Made by a program: the position numbers and the translations under genes. From the NCBI RefSeq assembly GCF_004331175.1, contig NZ_SJOD01000004.1, positions 248,001 through 312,000 of the forward strand: a DNA stretch of 64,000 bases. The letters run 5' to 3'. Below are positions 31,287 to 41,243 of this stretch, piece by piece. The DNA is from Acinetobacter sp. ANC 4178 (GTDB taxonomy: Bacteria; Pseudomonadota; Gammaproteobacteria; Pseudomonadales; Moraxellaceae). Every line of letters starts with the position of its first letter. Positions within the stretch are counted from its first letter, which is position 1. Below the pieces are notes generated by a model. That model ran no database searches. It was given only the letters and a program-made list of their open reading frames with translations, and was not told the origin of the DNA.

Positions 31287-31577
31287 ATGCTTTACCACGT
31301 ACGAATGGATGTAAACCTGCCGCGGGATCTGCCAATAGAACAGGCAAATGAAATTAAAGCGGTTGAAAAAGCATATTCACAAGAACTGCAACAGCAAGGC
31401 AAATGGCGCCACATTTGGCGTATTACAGGTCAATACTCAAACATCAGTATTTTTGATGTAGACAGTAACGAAGAGCTGCACAACATTTTGCAAGCTTTGC
31501 CACTGTACCCGTATATGAACATTGAAGTGATGCCTTTAAACCGACATCCCTCTTCTATTCGTGAAGATGATCGCTAA
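31287..31577 (+). CDS. catC: muconolactone delta-isomerase
   Basis: 96-residue small enzyme that moves the double bond of muconolactone to give 3-oxoadipate enol-lactone. It forms a decamer in characterised bacteria. The sequence has the family start MLYHVRMDVNLPRDLP, the GKWRHIWRITGQYSNISIFDV core and PYMNIEVMPLNRHPSS. Length matches the family. It is placed between catB and catA. Two stem-loops follow its stop, at 31593-31608 and 31642-31685. Confidence 0.96.
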   Translation: MLYHVRMDVNLPRDLPIEQANEIKAVEKAYSQELQQQGKWRHIWRITGQYSNISIFDVDSNEELHNILQALPLYPYMNIEVMPLNRHPSSIREDDR

Positions 31578-31592
31578 GAAATAAAAGATTAA

Positions 31593-31685
31593 GGAAAGTA
31601 CGCTTTCCAAATTGTAAAAACTACCTGTATTCACAAGGAATGTGGCCAGCCAGTGCATTGATGTAATCAAGCATGTGCCAGCCAC
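31593..31685 (+). other. two stem-loops in the catC-catA gap
   Basis: GGAAAG/CTTTCC with a TACG loop (31593-31608), and a longer imperfect hairpin whose arms begin GTGGC (31642) and end GCCAC (31685). Neither is followed by a T-run. They could be mRNA processing or stabilising elements. Confidence 0.5.
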
Positions 31686-31710
31686 GAAAACATACTTAAG
31701 GAGCTATAGT

Positions 31711-32631
31711 ATGAACCGTCAACAAATTGATGCCCTCGTAAAAGAAATGAATGTCGACACTGCGACTGGTCCTGTCGATGCACGTGTACAACAAATTGTT
31801 GTACGTTTAGTGGGTGATCTGTTCCAAGCCATTGAAGACCTCGACATCAGCCAATCTGAACTCTGGAAAGGTCTAGAATATTTTACCGATGCGGGTCAAG
31901 CCAATGAATTGGGTCTTTTAGCTGCTGGCTTAGGTTTAGAACACTATTTAGACCTTCGCGCCGATGAAGCGGATGCCAAAGCTGGGATTACTGGAGGTAC
32001 GCCACGTACTATTGAAGGTCCACTGTATGTTGCAGGTGCGCCTGAATCTACTGGTTTTGCCCGTATGGACGATGGTTCTGAAGAAGGCAAAATTCCGACG
32101 CTCATTATTGAAGGAACAGTGACTGACACTGATGGTCAGATCATTGAAGGTGCAAAAGTTGAAGTTTGGCATGCCAACAGCCTAGGCAATTACTCGTTCT
32201 TCGATAAGTCGCAATCTGACTTTAACTTACGCCGCAGTATTTTAACCGAAGCTAATGGTCACTATGTCGCACAAACCACCATGCCTGTTGGCTATGGTTG
32301 CCCACCAGAAGGTACAACTCAATTTGTATTGAACAAGTTAGGTCGTCATGGCAACCGTCCTTCACATGTGCACTATTTTGTCTCTGCTCCTGGCTATCGC
32401 AAGCTCACCACGCAATTCAATATTGAAGGTGATCAATACCTTTGGGACGATTTTGCCTTTGCAACCCGCGATGGTTTGGTTGCAACTGCGGTAGAGATCA
32501 CTGATGAAGCTGAAATTGCCCGTCGTGGTTTAAATCATCCGTTCAAACACATCACATTCAATATTGAACTCGTTAAAGATCTGCAAGGCGCTCCTTCTAC
32601 CGAAGTTGATCGTCGTCGCGCTAGCGCTTAA
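31711..32631 (+). CDS. catA: catechol 1,2-dioxygenase (intradiol)
   Basis: 306 residues. It cleaves catechol between its hydroxyls to cis,cis-muconate using a non-haem ferric ion. The iron ligands are visible: Tyr161 (GNYSFFD), Tyr195 (VGYGCPPEG), and His219 and His221 in RPSHVHYF. The N-terminal helical linker domain (about 1-90) that forms the dimer and binds lipid is present. The ATG at 31711 follows AGGAG; a longer frame upstream lies in the hairpin region and is not used. The ADP1 homologue sits in a separate position next to ben genes. Confidence 0.96.
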   Translation: MNRQQIDALVKEMNVDTATGPVDARVQQIVVRLVGDLFQAIEDLDISQSELWKGLEYFTDAGQANELGLLAAGLGLEHYLDLRADEADAKAGITGGTPRTIEGPLYVAGAPESTGFARMDDGSEEGKIPTLIIEGTVTDTDGQIIEGAKVEVWHANSLGNYSFFDKSQSDFNLRRSILTEANGHYVAQTTMPVGYGCPPEGTTQFVLNKLGRHGNRPSHVHYFVSAPGYRKLTTQFNIEGDQYLWDDFAFATRDGLVATAVEITDEAEIARRGLNHPFKHITFNIELVKDLQGAPSTEVDRRRASA

Positions 32632-32642
32632 ACCACATTTTA

Positions 32643-32687
32643 GGAACCGAAATGACCTCTAAATTAAACGTCATTTCGGTGAGTTCC
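32643..32687 (+). other. stem-loop between catA and benA
   Basis: ACCGAAATGAC (32646-32656) pairs exactly with GTCATTTCGGT (32670-32680), and an outer GGAA/TTCC pairing extends it. No T-run follows. It may be an RNase-resistant 3' end for catA messages or a processing site before benA. Confidence 0.6.
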
Positions 32688-32714
32688 CCACATTTGGAAC
32701 CTCGGAGAACGGAC

Positions 32715-34112
32715 ATGCCTCGTATCCCAGTTATTAATACCAGCCATCTTGATCGTATCGATGAATTACTTGTCGATAACTTCGAAACTGGCGAATTCAA
32801 GCTTCATCGTTCAGTCTTTACTGATCAAGCCCTGTTTGACCTAGAAATGAAGTATATCTTCGAGGGCAACTGGGTGTACTTGGCACACGAAAGCCAAATT
32901 CCAAATAACAATGACTATTACACGACGTATATTGGCCGTCAGCCGATTCTAATTGCGCGCAACCGTAATGGTGAACTCAATGCCATGATCAATGCCTGTT
33001 CACACCGTGGTGCACAGCTTTGTCGTAATAAACGTGGTAATAAAGCAACCTATACTTGCCCTTTTCACGGTTGGACATTTAACAACTCAGGCAAACTGTT
33101 AAAAGTTAAAGATCCAGCAGATGCAGGCTATTCAGACTGTTTTAACCATGAAGGTTCACACGATCTGAAAAAAGTCGCACGTTTTGGCAACTATAAAGGG
33201 TTCTTGTTCGGTAGCTTAAATCCAGATGTTTCCTCTTTAGAAGAATACTTAGGCGAAACCAGCAAAATCATTGACATGATTGTGGATCAGTCTGAACAAG
33301 GTCTTGAGGTTTTACGTGGTGCATCTACCTACACCTATGAAGGCAACTGGAAACTAACTGCGGAAAATGGTGCAGATGGTTATCACGTTTCTGCGGTGCA
33401 CTGGAACTATGCAGCGACCACTCAACAGCGTAAAGAAAAACAAGCGGGTGACAACATCCGTGCCATGAGCGCAGGCGCTTGGGGTAAACAAGGCGGTGGC
33501 TCATACGGTTTTGACAATGGCCACATGCTGCTTTGGACACAATGGGCTAACCCTGAAGACCGTCCAAACTTCCCGAAAGCCGACGAATATTCTGAAAAAT
33601 TTGGCGAAGCAATGTCCAAGTGGATGATTGAACGCTCACGTAACCTTTGTCTTTATCCAAACGTTTATTTGATGGATCAATTCGGTTCGCAAATTCGCGT
33701 ACTGCGCCCAATTTCAGTCAATAAAACCGAAGTCACCATTTACTGTATTGCGCCTGTTGGCGAAAACGCAGAAGCCCGTACACGCCGTATTCGCCAATAT
33801 GAAGACTTCTTCAATGCCTCAGGCATGGCTACACCCGATGATTTAGAAGAATTCCGTGCATGCCAAGCGGGCTACGCAGGCATTGAACTGGAATGGAATG
33901 ATATGTGCCGCGGTTCAAAACATTGGATTCATGGCCCAGATGATGCTGCCAATGAAATTGGTCTAAAACCAAAACTTTCAGGCGTAAAAACCGAAGATGA
34001 AGGCCTCTACCTTGCACAGCACCAACACTGGTTAGACATGATGAAAATTGCAATAGCCAATGAAAAAGCACTGGCTGTTGAAACTGCAAATGAACAAGGA
34101 GAAGTGGCATGA
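32715..34112 (+). CDS. benA: benzoate 1,2-dioxygenase, large (alpha) subunit
   Basis: 465-residue Rieske oxygenase subunit. With BenB it dihydroxylates benzoate to a cis-diol carboxylate. The Rieske 2Fe-2S ligands are Cys95, His97, Cys115 and His118 (CSHRGAQLC...CPFHGW). The mononuclear iron ligands are His224 and His229 in [11 protein letters not shown], with Asp221 linking the two centres. The ATG at 32715 follows CGGAGA and gives [13 protein letters not shown], as in A. baylyi. The benB start overlaps its stop. Confidence 0.97.
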   Translation: MPRIPVINTSHLDRIDELLVDNFETGEFKLHRSVFTDQALFDLEMKYIFEGNWVYLAHESQIPNNNDYYTTYIGRQPILIARNRNGELNAMINACSHRGAQLCRNKRGNKATYTCPFHGWTFNNSGKLLKVKDPADAGYSDCFNHEGSHDLKKVARFGNYKGFLFGSLNPDVSSLEEYLGETSKIIDMIVDQSEQGLEVLRGASTYTYEGNWKLTAENGADGYHVSAVHWNYAATTQQRKEKQAGDNIRAMSAGAWGKQGGGSYGFDNGHMLLWTQWANPEDRPNFPKADEYSEKFGEAMSKWMIERSRNLCLYPNVYLMDQFGSQIRVLRPISVNKTEVTIYCIAPVGENAEARTRRIRQYEDFFNASGMATPDDLEEFRACQAGYAGIELEWNDMCRGSKHWIHGPDDAANEIGLKPKLSGVKTEDEGLYLAQHQHWLDMMKIAIANEKALAVETANEQGEVA

Positions 34113-34618
34113 ATGCTCCTACAACACTCAATACCGTTAGCCTCGAACAAGTCAGTCAGTTCCTGTATCAAGAAGCACGTTTTTTAGATGATGAACAATG
34201 GGACGATTGGCTTGCATGTTATGCCCCTTCAGCATCGTTTTGGATGCCTGCATGGGATGACGACGATACCCTGACTACGGATCCGCAGTCTGAAATTTCA
34301 CTGATTTACTACCCAGACCGTCAAGGTTTAGAAGACCGCGTGTTCCGCATTAAAACTGAGCGCTCTTCTGCAACCATGCCAGACACGCGTACTTGTCACA
34401 ATGTGAACAATATCGAAGTGATTGAGCGTGATGGCGATAAAGTTACCGTCCGCTTTAACTGGAATACGCTGAGCTTCCGCTACAAAACCAGTTATAGCTA
34501 CTTTGGGATGTCGCGTTATGAAATCGATTTTTCAGGTGAAAAACCACAAATTTTAAGTAAATACGTGGTCCTGAAAAACGATTACATCAACCAAGTGATT
34601 GATGTTTATCACCTCTAA
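34109..34618 (+). CDS. benB: benzoate 1,2-dioxygenase, small (beta) subunit
   Basis: 169 residues with the cone-like fold of ring-hydroxylating beta subunits. It has no metal site and is structural, supporting the alpha trimer. Its [21 protein letters not shown] start and [24 protein letters not shown] core are typical. Translation couples with benA through a 4-bp ATGA overlap. A 12-bp perfect hairpin lies in the 90-bp gap before benC. Confidence 0.96.
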   Translation: MNAPTTLNTVSLEQVSQFLYQEARFLDDEQWDDWLACYAPSASFWMPAWDDDDTLTTDPQSEISLIYYPDRQGLEDRVFRIKTERSSATMPDTRTCHNVNNIEVIERDGDKVTVRFNWNTLSFRYKTSYSYFGMSRYEIDFSGEKPQILSKYVVLKNDYINQVIDVYHL

Positions 34619-34639
34619 ATTTTAACCACACATCCTTAG

Positions 34640-35725
<1,086 letters not shown>

Positions 35726-35772
35726 TACATCACCCAATATTTAAGTGATCAAAAAAATGATACGCGAAAATG

Positions 35773-35868
35773 CCATTCGCAATTTTTCAAAGCAGAACGG
35801 CTGAGTAAAACGGCTCTTTCTGCGAGAAATCTGTCCAGCAACAACTTTTTGACGAGTTTTGCGAATGG
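35773..35868 (+). repeat. inverted repeat in the benC-benD gap
   Basis: CCATTCGCAA (35773-35782) and TTGCGAATGG (35859-35868) are perfect inverse complements 76 bp apart. Between them is a smaller GCAGAA/TTCTGC pair. The 293-bp gap 35726-36018 contains no gene I can support; its composition looks like a remnant of a repetitive intergenic element. Confidence 0.45.
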
Positions 35869-36018
35869 TTATGGTTTTGCTTACTTTTCCCAAAAGAAAA
35901 AGTCAGTCCAACCGAAAGCTAATCTGGTAATTGATGTTTAGATATTAAGATCCCAGTGTGCCAAATAGTATAAATTAAAGCATTCATCTTTATATTTGAT
36001 GATGAGCGAGTTCAAAAA

Positions 36019-36804
36019 ATGACGTCAAATCAAAGATTTTTAAACAAAGTAGTCATTGTGACTGGTGCCGCTCAAGGCATTGGTCGCGGTGTTGCACTCC
36101 AAGTGGCTGAAGAAGGTGCCCAAGTTGTATTAGCTGATTTATCTGATTATGTCGATGAAACATTAGCAGAGATTGAAGAACATCAAGGTGATGCAATAAC
36201 AGTCAAAGCCAACCTTGAAACCTTCGCAGGCGCACAACGTGTTGTAGAAAAAGCACTTGAAGTCTATGGCCGTATTGATGTACTCATCAATAATGTCGGT
36301 GGTGCAATTTGGATGAAACCCTTTGAAGAGTTTTCTGAAGAAGAAATCATTAAAGAAGTGAATCGCTCATTGTTCCCAACGCTGTGGTGCTGCCGCGCAG
36401 TTTTACCTGAAATGATTAAAAATCAGAAAGGTACGATTGTAAATGTCTCTTCTATTGCGACTCGTGGCATTAACCGAGTGCCCTATTCGGCTTCCAAAGG
36501 CGGGGTCAATGCCCTTACAGCATCACTAGCTTTTGAACATGCCAAAGATGGGATCCGAGTGAATGCAGTGGCGACAGGTGGAACAGAAGCACCACCACGT
36601 AAAGTGCCGCGCAATGCAAATCCACTGTCTGAAAATGAAAAGTCGTGGATGCAACAAGTGGTCGATCAAACCATTGACCGTAGTTTTATGAACCGTTACG
36701 GCACAATTCAGGAACAAGTGAATGCAATTGTATTCCTTGCTTCAGATGATTCGTCGTATATGACAGGTACAGTTGTTCCAGTCGGCGGTGGTGATCAAGG
36801 CTAA
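36019..36804 (+). CDS. benD: 1,6-dihydroxycyclohexa-2,4-diene-1-carboxylate dehydrogenase
   Basis: 261-residue short-chain dehydrogenase. It oxidises the benzoate cis-diol with NAD, giving catechol and CO2. It has TGAAQGIGRGVAL (TGxxxGIG cofactor loop), INNVGG, the catalytic Ser in NVSSIATRG and the Tyr-Lys pair in PYSASKGG. It matches BenD of Acinetobacter. It follows a 293-bp gap after benC rather than overlapping it, so it may have its own message end or processing. Confidence 0.95.
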   Translation: MTSNQRFLNKVVIVTGAAQGIGRGVALQVAEEGAQVVLADLSDYVDETLAEIEEHQGDAITVKANLETFAGAQRVVEKALEVYGRIDVLINNVGGAIWMKPFEEFSEEEIIKEVNRSLFPTLWCCRAVLPEMIKNQKGTIVNVSSIATRGINRVPYSASKGGVNALTASLAFEHAKDGIRVNAVATGGTEAPPRKVPRNANPLSENEKSWMQQVVDQTIDRSFMNRYGTIQEQVNAIVFLASDDSSYMTGTVVPVGGGDQG

Positions 36805-36856
36805 TTGGCCGCCACATTACTTTATATACAGGATCATGTCTGCATGGAGGCAATCA

Positions 36857-38083
36857 ATGGCTACCCTGTTTAAAACTTTGAAAGAAGATTGGTCTATTTC
36901 AGCCACTGTCGCAGGATTTTTGGCTGTACTGATTTCCTATTCAGGACCACTCATTATCTTTTTTCAGGCTGCACAAAAAGCTCAGGTTTCCCCAACCATG
37001 ATGATTTCATGGATTTGGGGTATTTCTATTGGAGCAGCAGTGGCAGGGATATTCCTTTCCATTAAGTTTAAAGTCCCTGTGATTACCGCATGGTCTGCAC
37101 CGGGTACGGCTTTGTTGGTTACTCTGTTCCCGAGTATTAGCCTGAATGAAGCGGTTGCCGCCTATATCACCGCTGCTGTGGTGATTTTCCTGATTGGGGT
37201 TAGTGGTTACTTCGATAAATTATTGAAATGGATTCCTCAATCTGTTGCTGCGGGGATGATGGCGGGGATTTTATTTCAGTTTGGTTTAGGGTTGTTTAGC
37301 GCAACTAACAGTATGCCAATTATTGTATTTAGCATGTTGTTTGTTTTTTTAGTCGCAAAACGAATTTCCCCACGTTATAGCATGCTTTGGGTGTTGCTTT
37401 CAGGTGTTGCCTTGAGCTTTGGGCTTGGTGAAATGAATGCGGTAAGTTTAGATTTCCAACTTGCCATTCCTCAGTTCATTAGCCCCGAGTGGACTTGGCA
37501 CTCTACCCTAAACCTTGCTCTGCCACTGATTTTAGTTAGCCTGACAGGACAATTTTTACCGGGCATGGCCATCATGAAACTAAGTGGTTACGACATGTCT
37601 GCCAAGCAGATTATCACCACCACCAGTATTGTCTCTTTAGCTGTTGCCTGTGTCGGGGGTATCACCATTGTTTTGGCATCCATTACTGCTGCACTTTGCA
37701 TGGGCAAGGATGCACATGAGTTAAAGGAAAAACGCTATATCGCGGGGATTGCTAACGGCATTTTTTATATTTTAGGTGGCTTGTTTGCAGGCAGTATCGT
37801 TCTGTTATTCAGCTTGCTGCCGAAAGAGCTTGTTGCCGCTTTGGCTGGATTGGCCTTATTGGGTGCCATTTCAACCAATATCGCTGTAGCCATGGAAGAA
37901 GAGTCTCAACGAGATTCCGCACTAATGACTTTTTTAGCCACAGCTTCAGGCATGCACTTTTTAGGTCTAAGTTCCGTGTTTTGGGGCATCGTTATTGGTT
38001 TAACTGCACATCTGATTTTGACCAAACGCAGCCCTAAAGTTTCAGCTTTAGCTTCAAGCCCCAATCCAAATTCCAAAAGTTAA
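36857..38083 (+). CDS. benE: benzoate/H+ symporter
   Basis: 408-residue membrane transporter of the BenE family with about 12 hydrophobic segments. It imports benzoate with protons. Recognisable stretches are WSAPGTALL in an early helix, FLPGMAIMKLSGYD, and LATASGMHFLGLSSVFWGIVIG near the end. The ATG at 36857 follows an excellent GGAGG at 36846-36850; longer frame upstream has no such site. It lies in the ben block before catI, with a short gap of 27 bp. Confidence 0.93.
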   Translation: MATLFKTLKEDWSISATVAGFLAVLISYSGPLIIFFQAAQKAQVSPTMMISWIWGISIGAAVAGIFLSIKFKVPVITAWSAPGTALLVTLFPSISLNEAVAAYITAAVVIFLIGVSGYFDKLLKWIPQSVAAGMMAGILFQFGLGLFSATNSMPIIVFSMLFVFLVAKRISPRYSMLWVLLSGVALSFGLGEMNAVSLDFQLAIPQFISPEWTWHSTLNLALPLILVSLTGQFLPGMAIMKLSGYDMSAKQIITTTSIVSLAVACVGGITIVLASITAALCMGKDAHELKEKRYIAGIANGIFYILGGLFAGSIVLLFSLLPKELVAALAGLALLGAISTNIAVAMEEESQRDSALMTFLATASGMHFLGLSSVFWGIVIGLTAHLILTKRSPKVSALASSPNPNSKS

Positions 38084-38110
38084 TAGGTACGCTGTGCCTA
38101 GGACAATATT

Positions 38111-38791
38111 ATGATTGATAAAAGTTCAGCTTCTTTAACAGAAGCACTTTCGCAAATAAAGGACGGCTCAACCATCATGATCGGTGGTTTTGGTACAGCA
38201 GGACAACCTGCTGAACTCATTGACGGGCTGATCAAGCTTGGACGTAAAGACCTCACCATCGTCAGCAACAATGCAGGCAATGGCGACTATGGTCTGGCGA
38301 AACTGTTGAAGGCTGGTGCCGTCAAAAAAGTCATCTGTTCATTCCCGCGTCAGTCCGACTCTTGGGTCTTCGATGAACTCTATCGTGCAGGCAAAATCGA
38401 ATTAGAACTGGTGCCTCAAGGCAATTTGGCCTGTCGTATTCAAGCCGCAGGCATGGGACTCGGCGCAGTCTTCACCCCTACAGGCTTTGGTACCTTATTG
38501 GCCGAAGGCAAAGAAACCCGTCACATCGACGGTAAAGATTATGTACTGGAATACCCAATCAAAGCTGACTTCGCTTTGATTAAAGCCCAGCAAGGCGACC
38601 GTTGGGGGAACTTGGTTTACCGTAAATCGGCACGTAACTTTGGCCCGATTATGGCGATGGCAGCAAACGTGACCATTGCTCAAGTTTCTGAAGTGGTGGA
38701 ACTGGGTGCTTTAGACCCTGAACACATCATCACCGCAGGCATCTTTGTTCAACACGTGGTGCAGGTTCAACCTGAACCAGTTGCTGTGTAA
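38111..38791 (+). CDS. catI: 3-oxoadipate CoA-transferase, alpha subunit
   Basis: 226 residues. With CatJ it activates 3-oxoadipate using succinyl-CoA. Family signs are the glycine-rich IMIGGFGTAGQPAELIDGL, VKKVICSFPRQSDSWVFDEL and ADFALIKAQQGDRWGNLVYR. In A. baylyi such genes occur in both cat and pca clusters (catI, pcaI). I use the cat name because the gene lies in the cat cluster. Its partner starts 14 bp later. The order I, J, F, D is that of the A. baylyi cat tail. Confidence 0.95.
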   Translation: MIDKSSASLTEALSQIKDGSTIMIGGFGTAGQPAELIDGLIKLGRKDLTIVSNNAGNGDYGLAKLLKAGAVKKVICSFPRQSDSWVFDELYRAGKIELELVPQGNLACRIQAAGMGLGAVFTPTGFGTLLAEGKETRHIDGKDYVLEYPIKADFALIKAQQGDRWGNLVYRKSARNFGPIMAMAANVTIAQVSEVVELGALDPEHIITAGIFVQHVVQVQPEPVAV

Positions 38792-38804
38792 TCGGGAGAA
38801 CATC

Positions 38805-39458
38805 ATGAGCTATCAAAAACTCAACCGCAACCAGATTGCTGAACGTGTCGCACAAGATATTCCTGATGGGGCTTATGTCAATTTAGGTATTGGCTTACCG
38901 ACCAAGATTGCCAGCTATCTACCTTCAGACAAAGAGATCTTCCTGCATTCTGAAAATGGCTTATTGGCTTTTGGTCCACCACCCGCCGCAGGTGAAGAAG
39001 ATCCTGAGCTGATCAATGCCGGTAAAGAATATGTGACCATGTTAAAAGGCGGTAGCTTTTTCCATCACGGTGATTCTTTTGCCATGATGCGAGGTGGGCA
39101 TTTAGATATTGCAGTTCTGGGTGCCTTTCAAGTGGCAGCCAATGGTGACTTGGCCAACTGGCATACTGGCGCACCTGATGCAATTCCATCGGTAGGTGGC
39201 GCGATGGATTTGGCGGTCGGCGCTAAAAAAGTGTTTATCACCACAGATCATGTCACCAAGAACGGTGAACCAAAGATTGTGGCAGAGCTGACTTACCCCG
39301 CCACAGGACAAAAGTGTGTTGACCGTATTTATACCGATCTGTGTGTGATAGATGTCACTGCGGAAGGCTTAAAAGTGATTGAGAAAGTCGACGGTCTAAG
39401 CTTTGCTGAATTACAGGCGATGACGGGTGCTCCGTTGGTGGATGCGACACAAGGATAA
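38805..39458 (+). CDS. catJ: 3-oxoadipate CoA-transferase, beta subunit
   Basis: 217 residues. This subunit carries the glutamate that forms the CoA thioester, in HSENGLLAFGPPP. It also has YVNLGIGLPTKIASYL, FFHHGDSFAMMRGGHLD and the late TYPATGQKCVDRIYTD. The ATG at 38805 follows GGGAGA; a longer frame overlapping catI is not used. It is followed by a 517-bp non-coding block before catF. Confidence 0.95.
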   Translation: MSYQKLNRNQIAERVAQDIPDGAYVNLGIGLPTKIASYLPSDKEIFLHSENGLLAFGPPPAAGEEDPELINAGKEYVTMLKGGSFFHHGDSFAMMRGGHLDIAVLGAFQVAANGDLANWHTGAPDAIPSVGGAMDLAVGAKKVFITTDHVTKNGEPKIVAELTYPATGQKCVDRIYTDLCVIDVTAEGLKVIEKVDGLSFAELQAMTGAPLVDATQG

Positions 39459-39460
39459 TT

Positions 39461-39542
39461 AATCCCTCTTGCGAAGCAGTGCTTCTCACCCTTTTAAAAG
39501 GGAGGAGTTTCCCCCTTTATTAAAGGGGGACTAAGGGGGATT
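39461..39542. repeat. folded intergenic repeat with AATCCC/GGGATT ends after catJ
   Basis: An 82-bp element bounded by AATCCC and GGGATT (inverse complements) contains three hairpins: GAAGCA/TGCTTC, the perfect palindrome CCCTTTTAAAAGGG (39489-39502), and CCCCCTTT/AAAGGGGG (39511-39529, 3-base loop). A shorter cousin ending in the same GGGATT lies before catD at 41203-41240. This looks like a REP-like element. Confidence 0.65.
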
Positions 39543-39975
39543 CAAAGTCCAACAGCTCGTTCTTGTTACTTTTTTAAAAAATGAGTGACAACGTCACGCA
39601 AGGAAAACTTTGTCATCAACAAAACCTGTTCACTATGGACATCTATCCAATTGGATTGCAAAAACAATCCTGATCAGGATTTATGCAGGTTGTTGATGAC
39701 GTTGAGCATGAGCAAATGCTGGGAAAGAATTTTAAAACTGTCTTTGCTCACATAATTAGCGACAAGGATGTCGCCTCGTTGCTCAGCACAACAGGGATGT
39801 TGTGTCTGAGTAACAAAGGGTTTTGTCACTTTTGCCCTGTCAAAAGTGAGGCATTGCTTTGCCTACGCAAAGGAAAAACGAGCTACTGGCATTTAACTGA
39901 ACACGGTAAGACTCTGTTGTGACTAGATACAGTTTATCTATCAGCAGAGTCCCGTTTCAAAGGACAAGATTAAAA
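39543..39975. repeat. hairpin-dense non-coding block before catF
   Basis: At least five stem-loops follow one another: GGATTG/CAATCC (39653-39670), ATCCTGATCAGGAT (39667-39680), GCGAC/GTCGC with an AAGGAT loop (39759-39774), CACAAC/GTTGTG with an AGGGAT loop (39787-39804), and TCACTTTTG/CAAAAGTGA (39826-39849). The sequence has no ribosome site with a plausible protein; a 79-codon frame inside it looks spurious. The block spans the only large gap of the cluster. Confidence 0.6.
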
Positions 39976-41181
39976 ATGAAAGACGCATATATCATCGATG
40001 CCATCCGTACCCCATTTGGTCGTTATGCTGGAGGTTTAGCCCCAGTCCGTGCCGATGACTTGGGTGCATTGCCAATTCAAGCCCTGATGCAACGTAATCC
40101 AAGCGTCGATTGGAAACAGGTAGATGATGTGATCTACGGCTGTGCCAACCAAGCGGGAGAAGACAACCGCAATGTGGGACGTATGTCAGCATTATTAGCA
40201 GGTTTACCTGTCGAAGTACCTGCCACAACTGTGAATCGTTTATGTGGTTCATCTTTAGATGCGATTGCGATGGCAGCGCGTGCGATTAAAGCCGGTGAAG
40301 CGAATCTGATCATTGCAGGTGGTGTGGAAAGCATGTCTCGTGCTCCCTTTGTGATGGGCAAGTCGGAAAGCGCGTATGGGCGTAGCCAGAAAATTGAAGA
40401 CACCACCATGGGATGGCGTTTTATCAATCCCAAGCTGAAAGCCATGTATGGTGTAGAGACCATGCCACAAACTGCAGAGAATGTGGCACAACAGTTTCAT
40501 ATTGATCGTGCAGATCAAGACCAGTTTGCCTTGACGAGTCAACAGCGCACAGCAACCGCGCAAGCTCAAGGCTTTTTTAAACATGAGATCATCCCGGTAA
40601 GTATTCCTCAGCGTAAGGGTGATCCAATTGTAGTCGATACCGATGAACATCCTCGTGCATCGACCACATTAGCAGGTTTGGCGAAACTGAAGCCAGTCGT
40701 CACAGCAGAAGGCACCGTCACAGCGGGAAACGCGTCAGGCATCAATGACGGTGCGGCTGCTGTACTGATTGCTTCAGAAGCAGCGATTCAGCAATACCAA
40801 CTTAAACCCCGTGCCAAGATTATTGCATCTACGGCTGTCGGAGTTGAGCCGCGCATCATGGGCTTTGCTCCAGCGCCTGCGATTAAGAAATTACTGAAAC
40901 AAGCCAATCTCAGTATTGAACAGATGGATGTGATTGAGCTGAATGAAGCCTTTGCGGCACAGGCACTTGCAGTGACCCGTGACCTCGGTCTGGCAGATGA
41001 CACGACACAAGTGAATCCAAATGGTGGGGCGATTGCGATTGGTCATCCACTGGGTGCATCGGGTGCACGTTTAGTCACCACGGCTTTAAACCAATTGGAA
41101 CAAACGGGTGGAACCTATGCCTTGTGTTCGATGTGTATTGGGGTCGGTCAAGGTATTGCAATGATTATTCAGCGCGTTTAA
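39976..41181 (+). CDS. catF: 3-oxoadipyl-CoA thiolase
   Basis: 401 residues. It cleaves 3-oxoadipyl-CoA to succinyl-CoA and acetyl-CoA, the last step of the beta-ketoadipate pathway. It has the nucleophile Cys90 in NRLCGSSLDAI, the CNAG/NEAF region in IELNEAFAAQA, HPLGASGAR and the second cysteine in CSMCIGVGQG. The ATG at 39976 follows AAAGGACA; longer frame upstream lies in the hairpin block. Equivalent A. baylyi genes are catF and pcaF. Confidence 0.96.
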   Translation: MKDAYIIDAIRTPFGRYAGGLAPVRADDLGALPIQALMQRNPSVDWKQVDDVIYGCANQAGEDNRNVGRMSALLAGLPVEVPATTVNRLCGSSLDAIAMAARAIKAGEANLIIAGGVESMSRAPFVMGKSESAYGRSQKIEDTTMGWRFINPKLKAMYGVETMPQTAENVAQQFHIDRADQDQFALTSQQRTATAQAQGFFKHEIIPVSIPQRKGDPIVVDTDEHPRASTTLAGLAKLKPVVTAEGTVTAGNASGINDGAAAVLIASEAAIQQYQLKPRAKIIASTAVGVEPRIMGFAPAPAIKKLLKQANLSIEQMDVIELNEAFAAQALAVTRDLGLADDTTQVNPNGGAIAIGHPLGASGARLVTTALNQLEQTGGTYALCSMCIGVGQGIAMIIQRV

Positions 41182-41208
41182 CAAATCATAACTATTTAAG
41201 GTATTTCC

Positions 41209-41229
41209 CCTCCCTTTTTTAAAGGGAGG
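41209..41229 (+). repeat. strong stem-loop upstream of catD
   Basis: CCTCCCTTT pairs with AAAGGGAGG around a TTT loop, 15 bp before the catD start. The GGGATT end after it matches the end of the repeat at 39461-39542. The catD ribosome site GGGAGGG (41232-41238) lies immediately after the stem. Confidence 0.65.
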
Positions 41230-41243
41230 TCGGGAGGGATTTT

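Noticed and set aside
31642..31710. Longer catA start 23 codons upstream of 31711
   Set aside because: The extra codons lie in an RNA hairpin and lack a ribosome site; the ATG at 31711 has AGGAG and the family N-terminus.
35726..36018. Possible small gene or regulatory RNA in the benC-benD gap
   Set aside because: No start with a ribosome site, no codon pattern; only an inverted repeat can be supported.
39683..39922. 79-codon open frame between catJ and catF
   Set aside because: It spans several perfect hairpins, has no ribosome site and shows no recognisable protein pattern; the DNA structure explains the region better.
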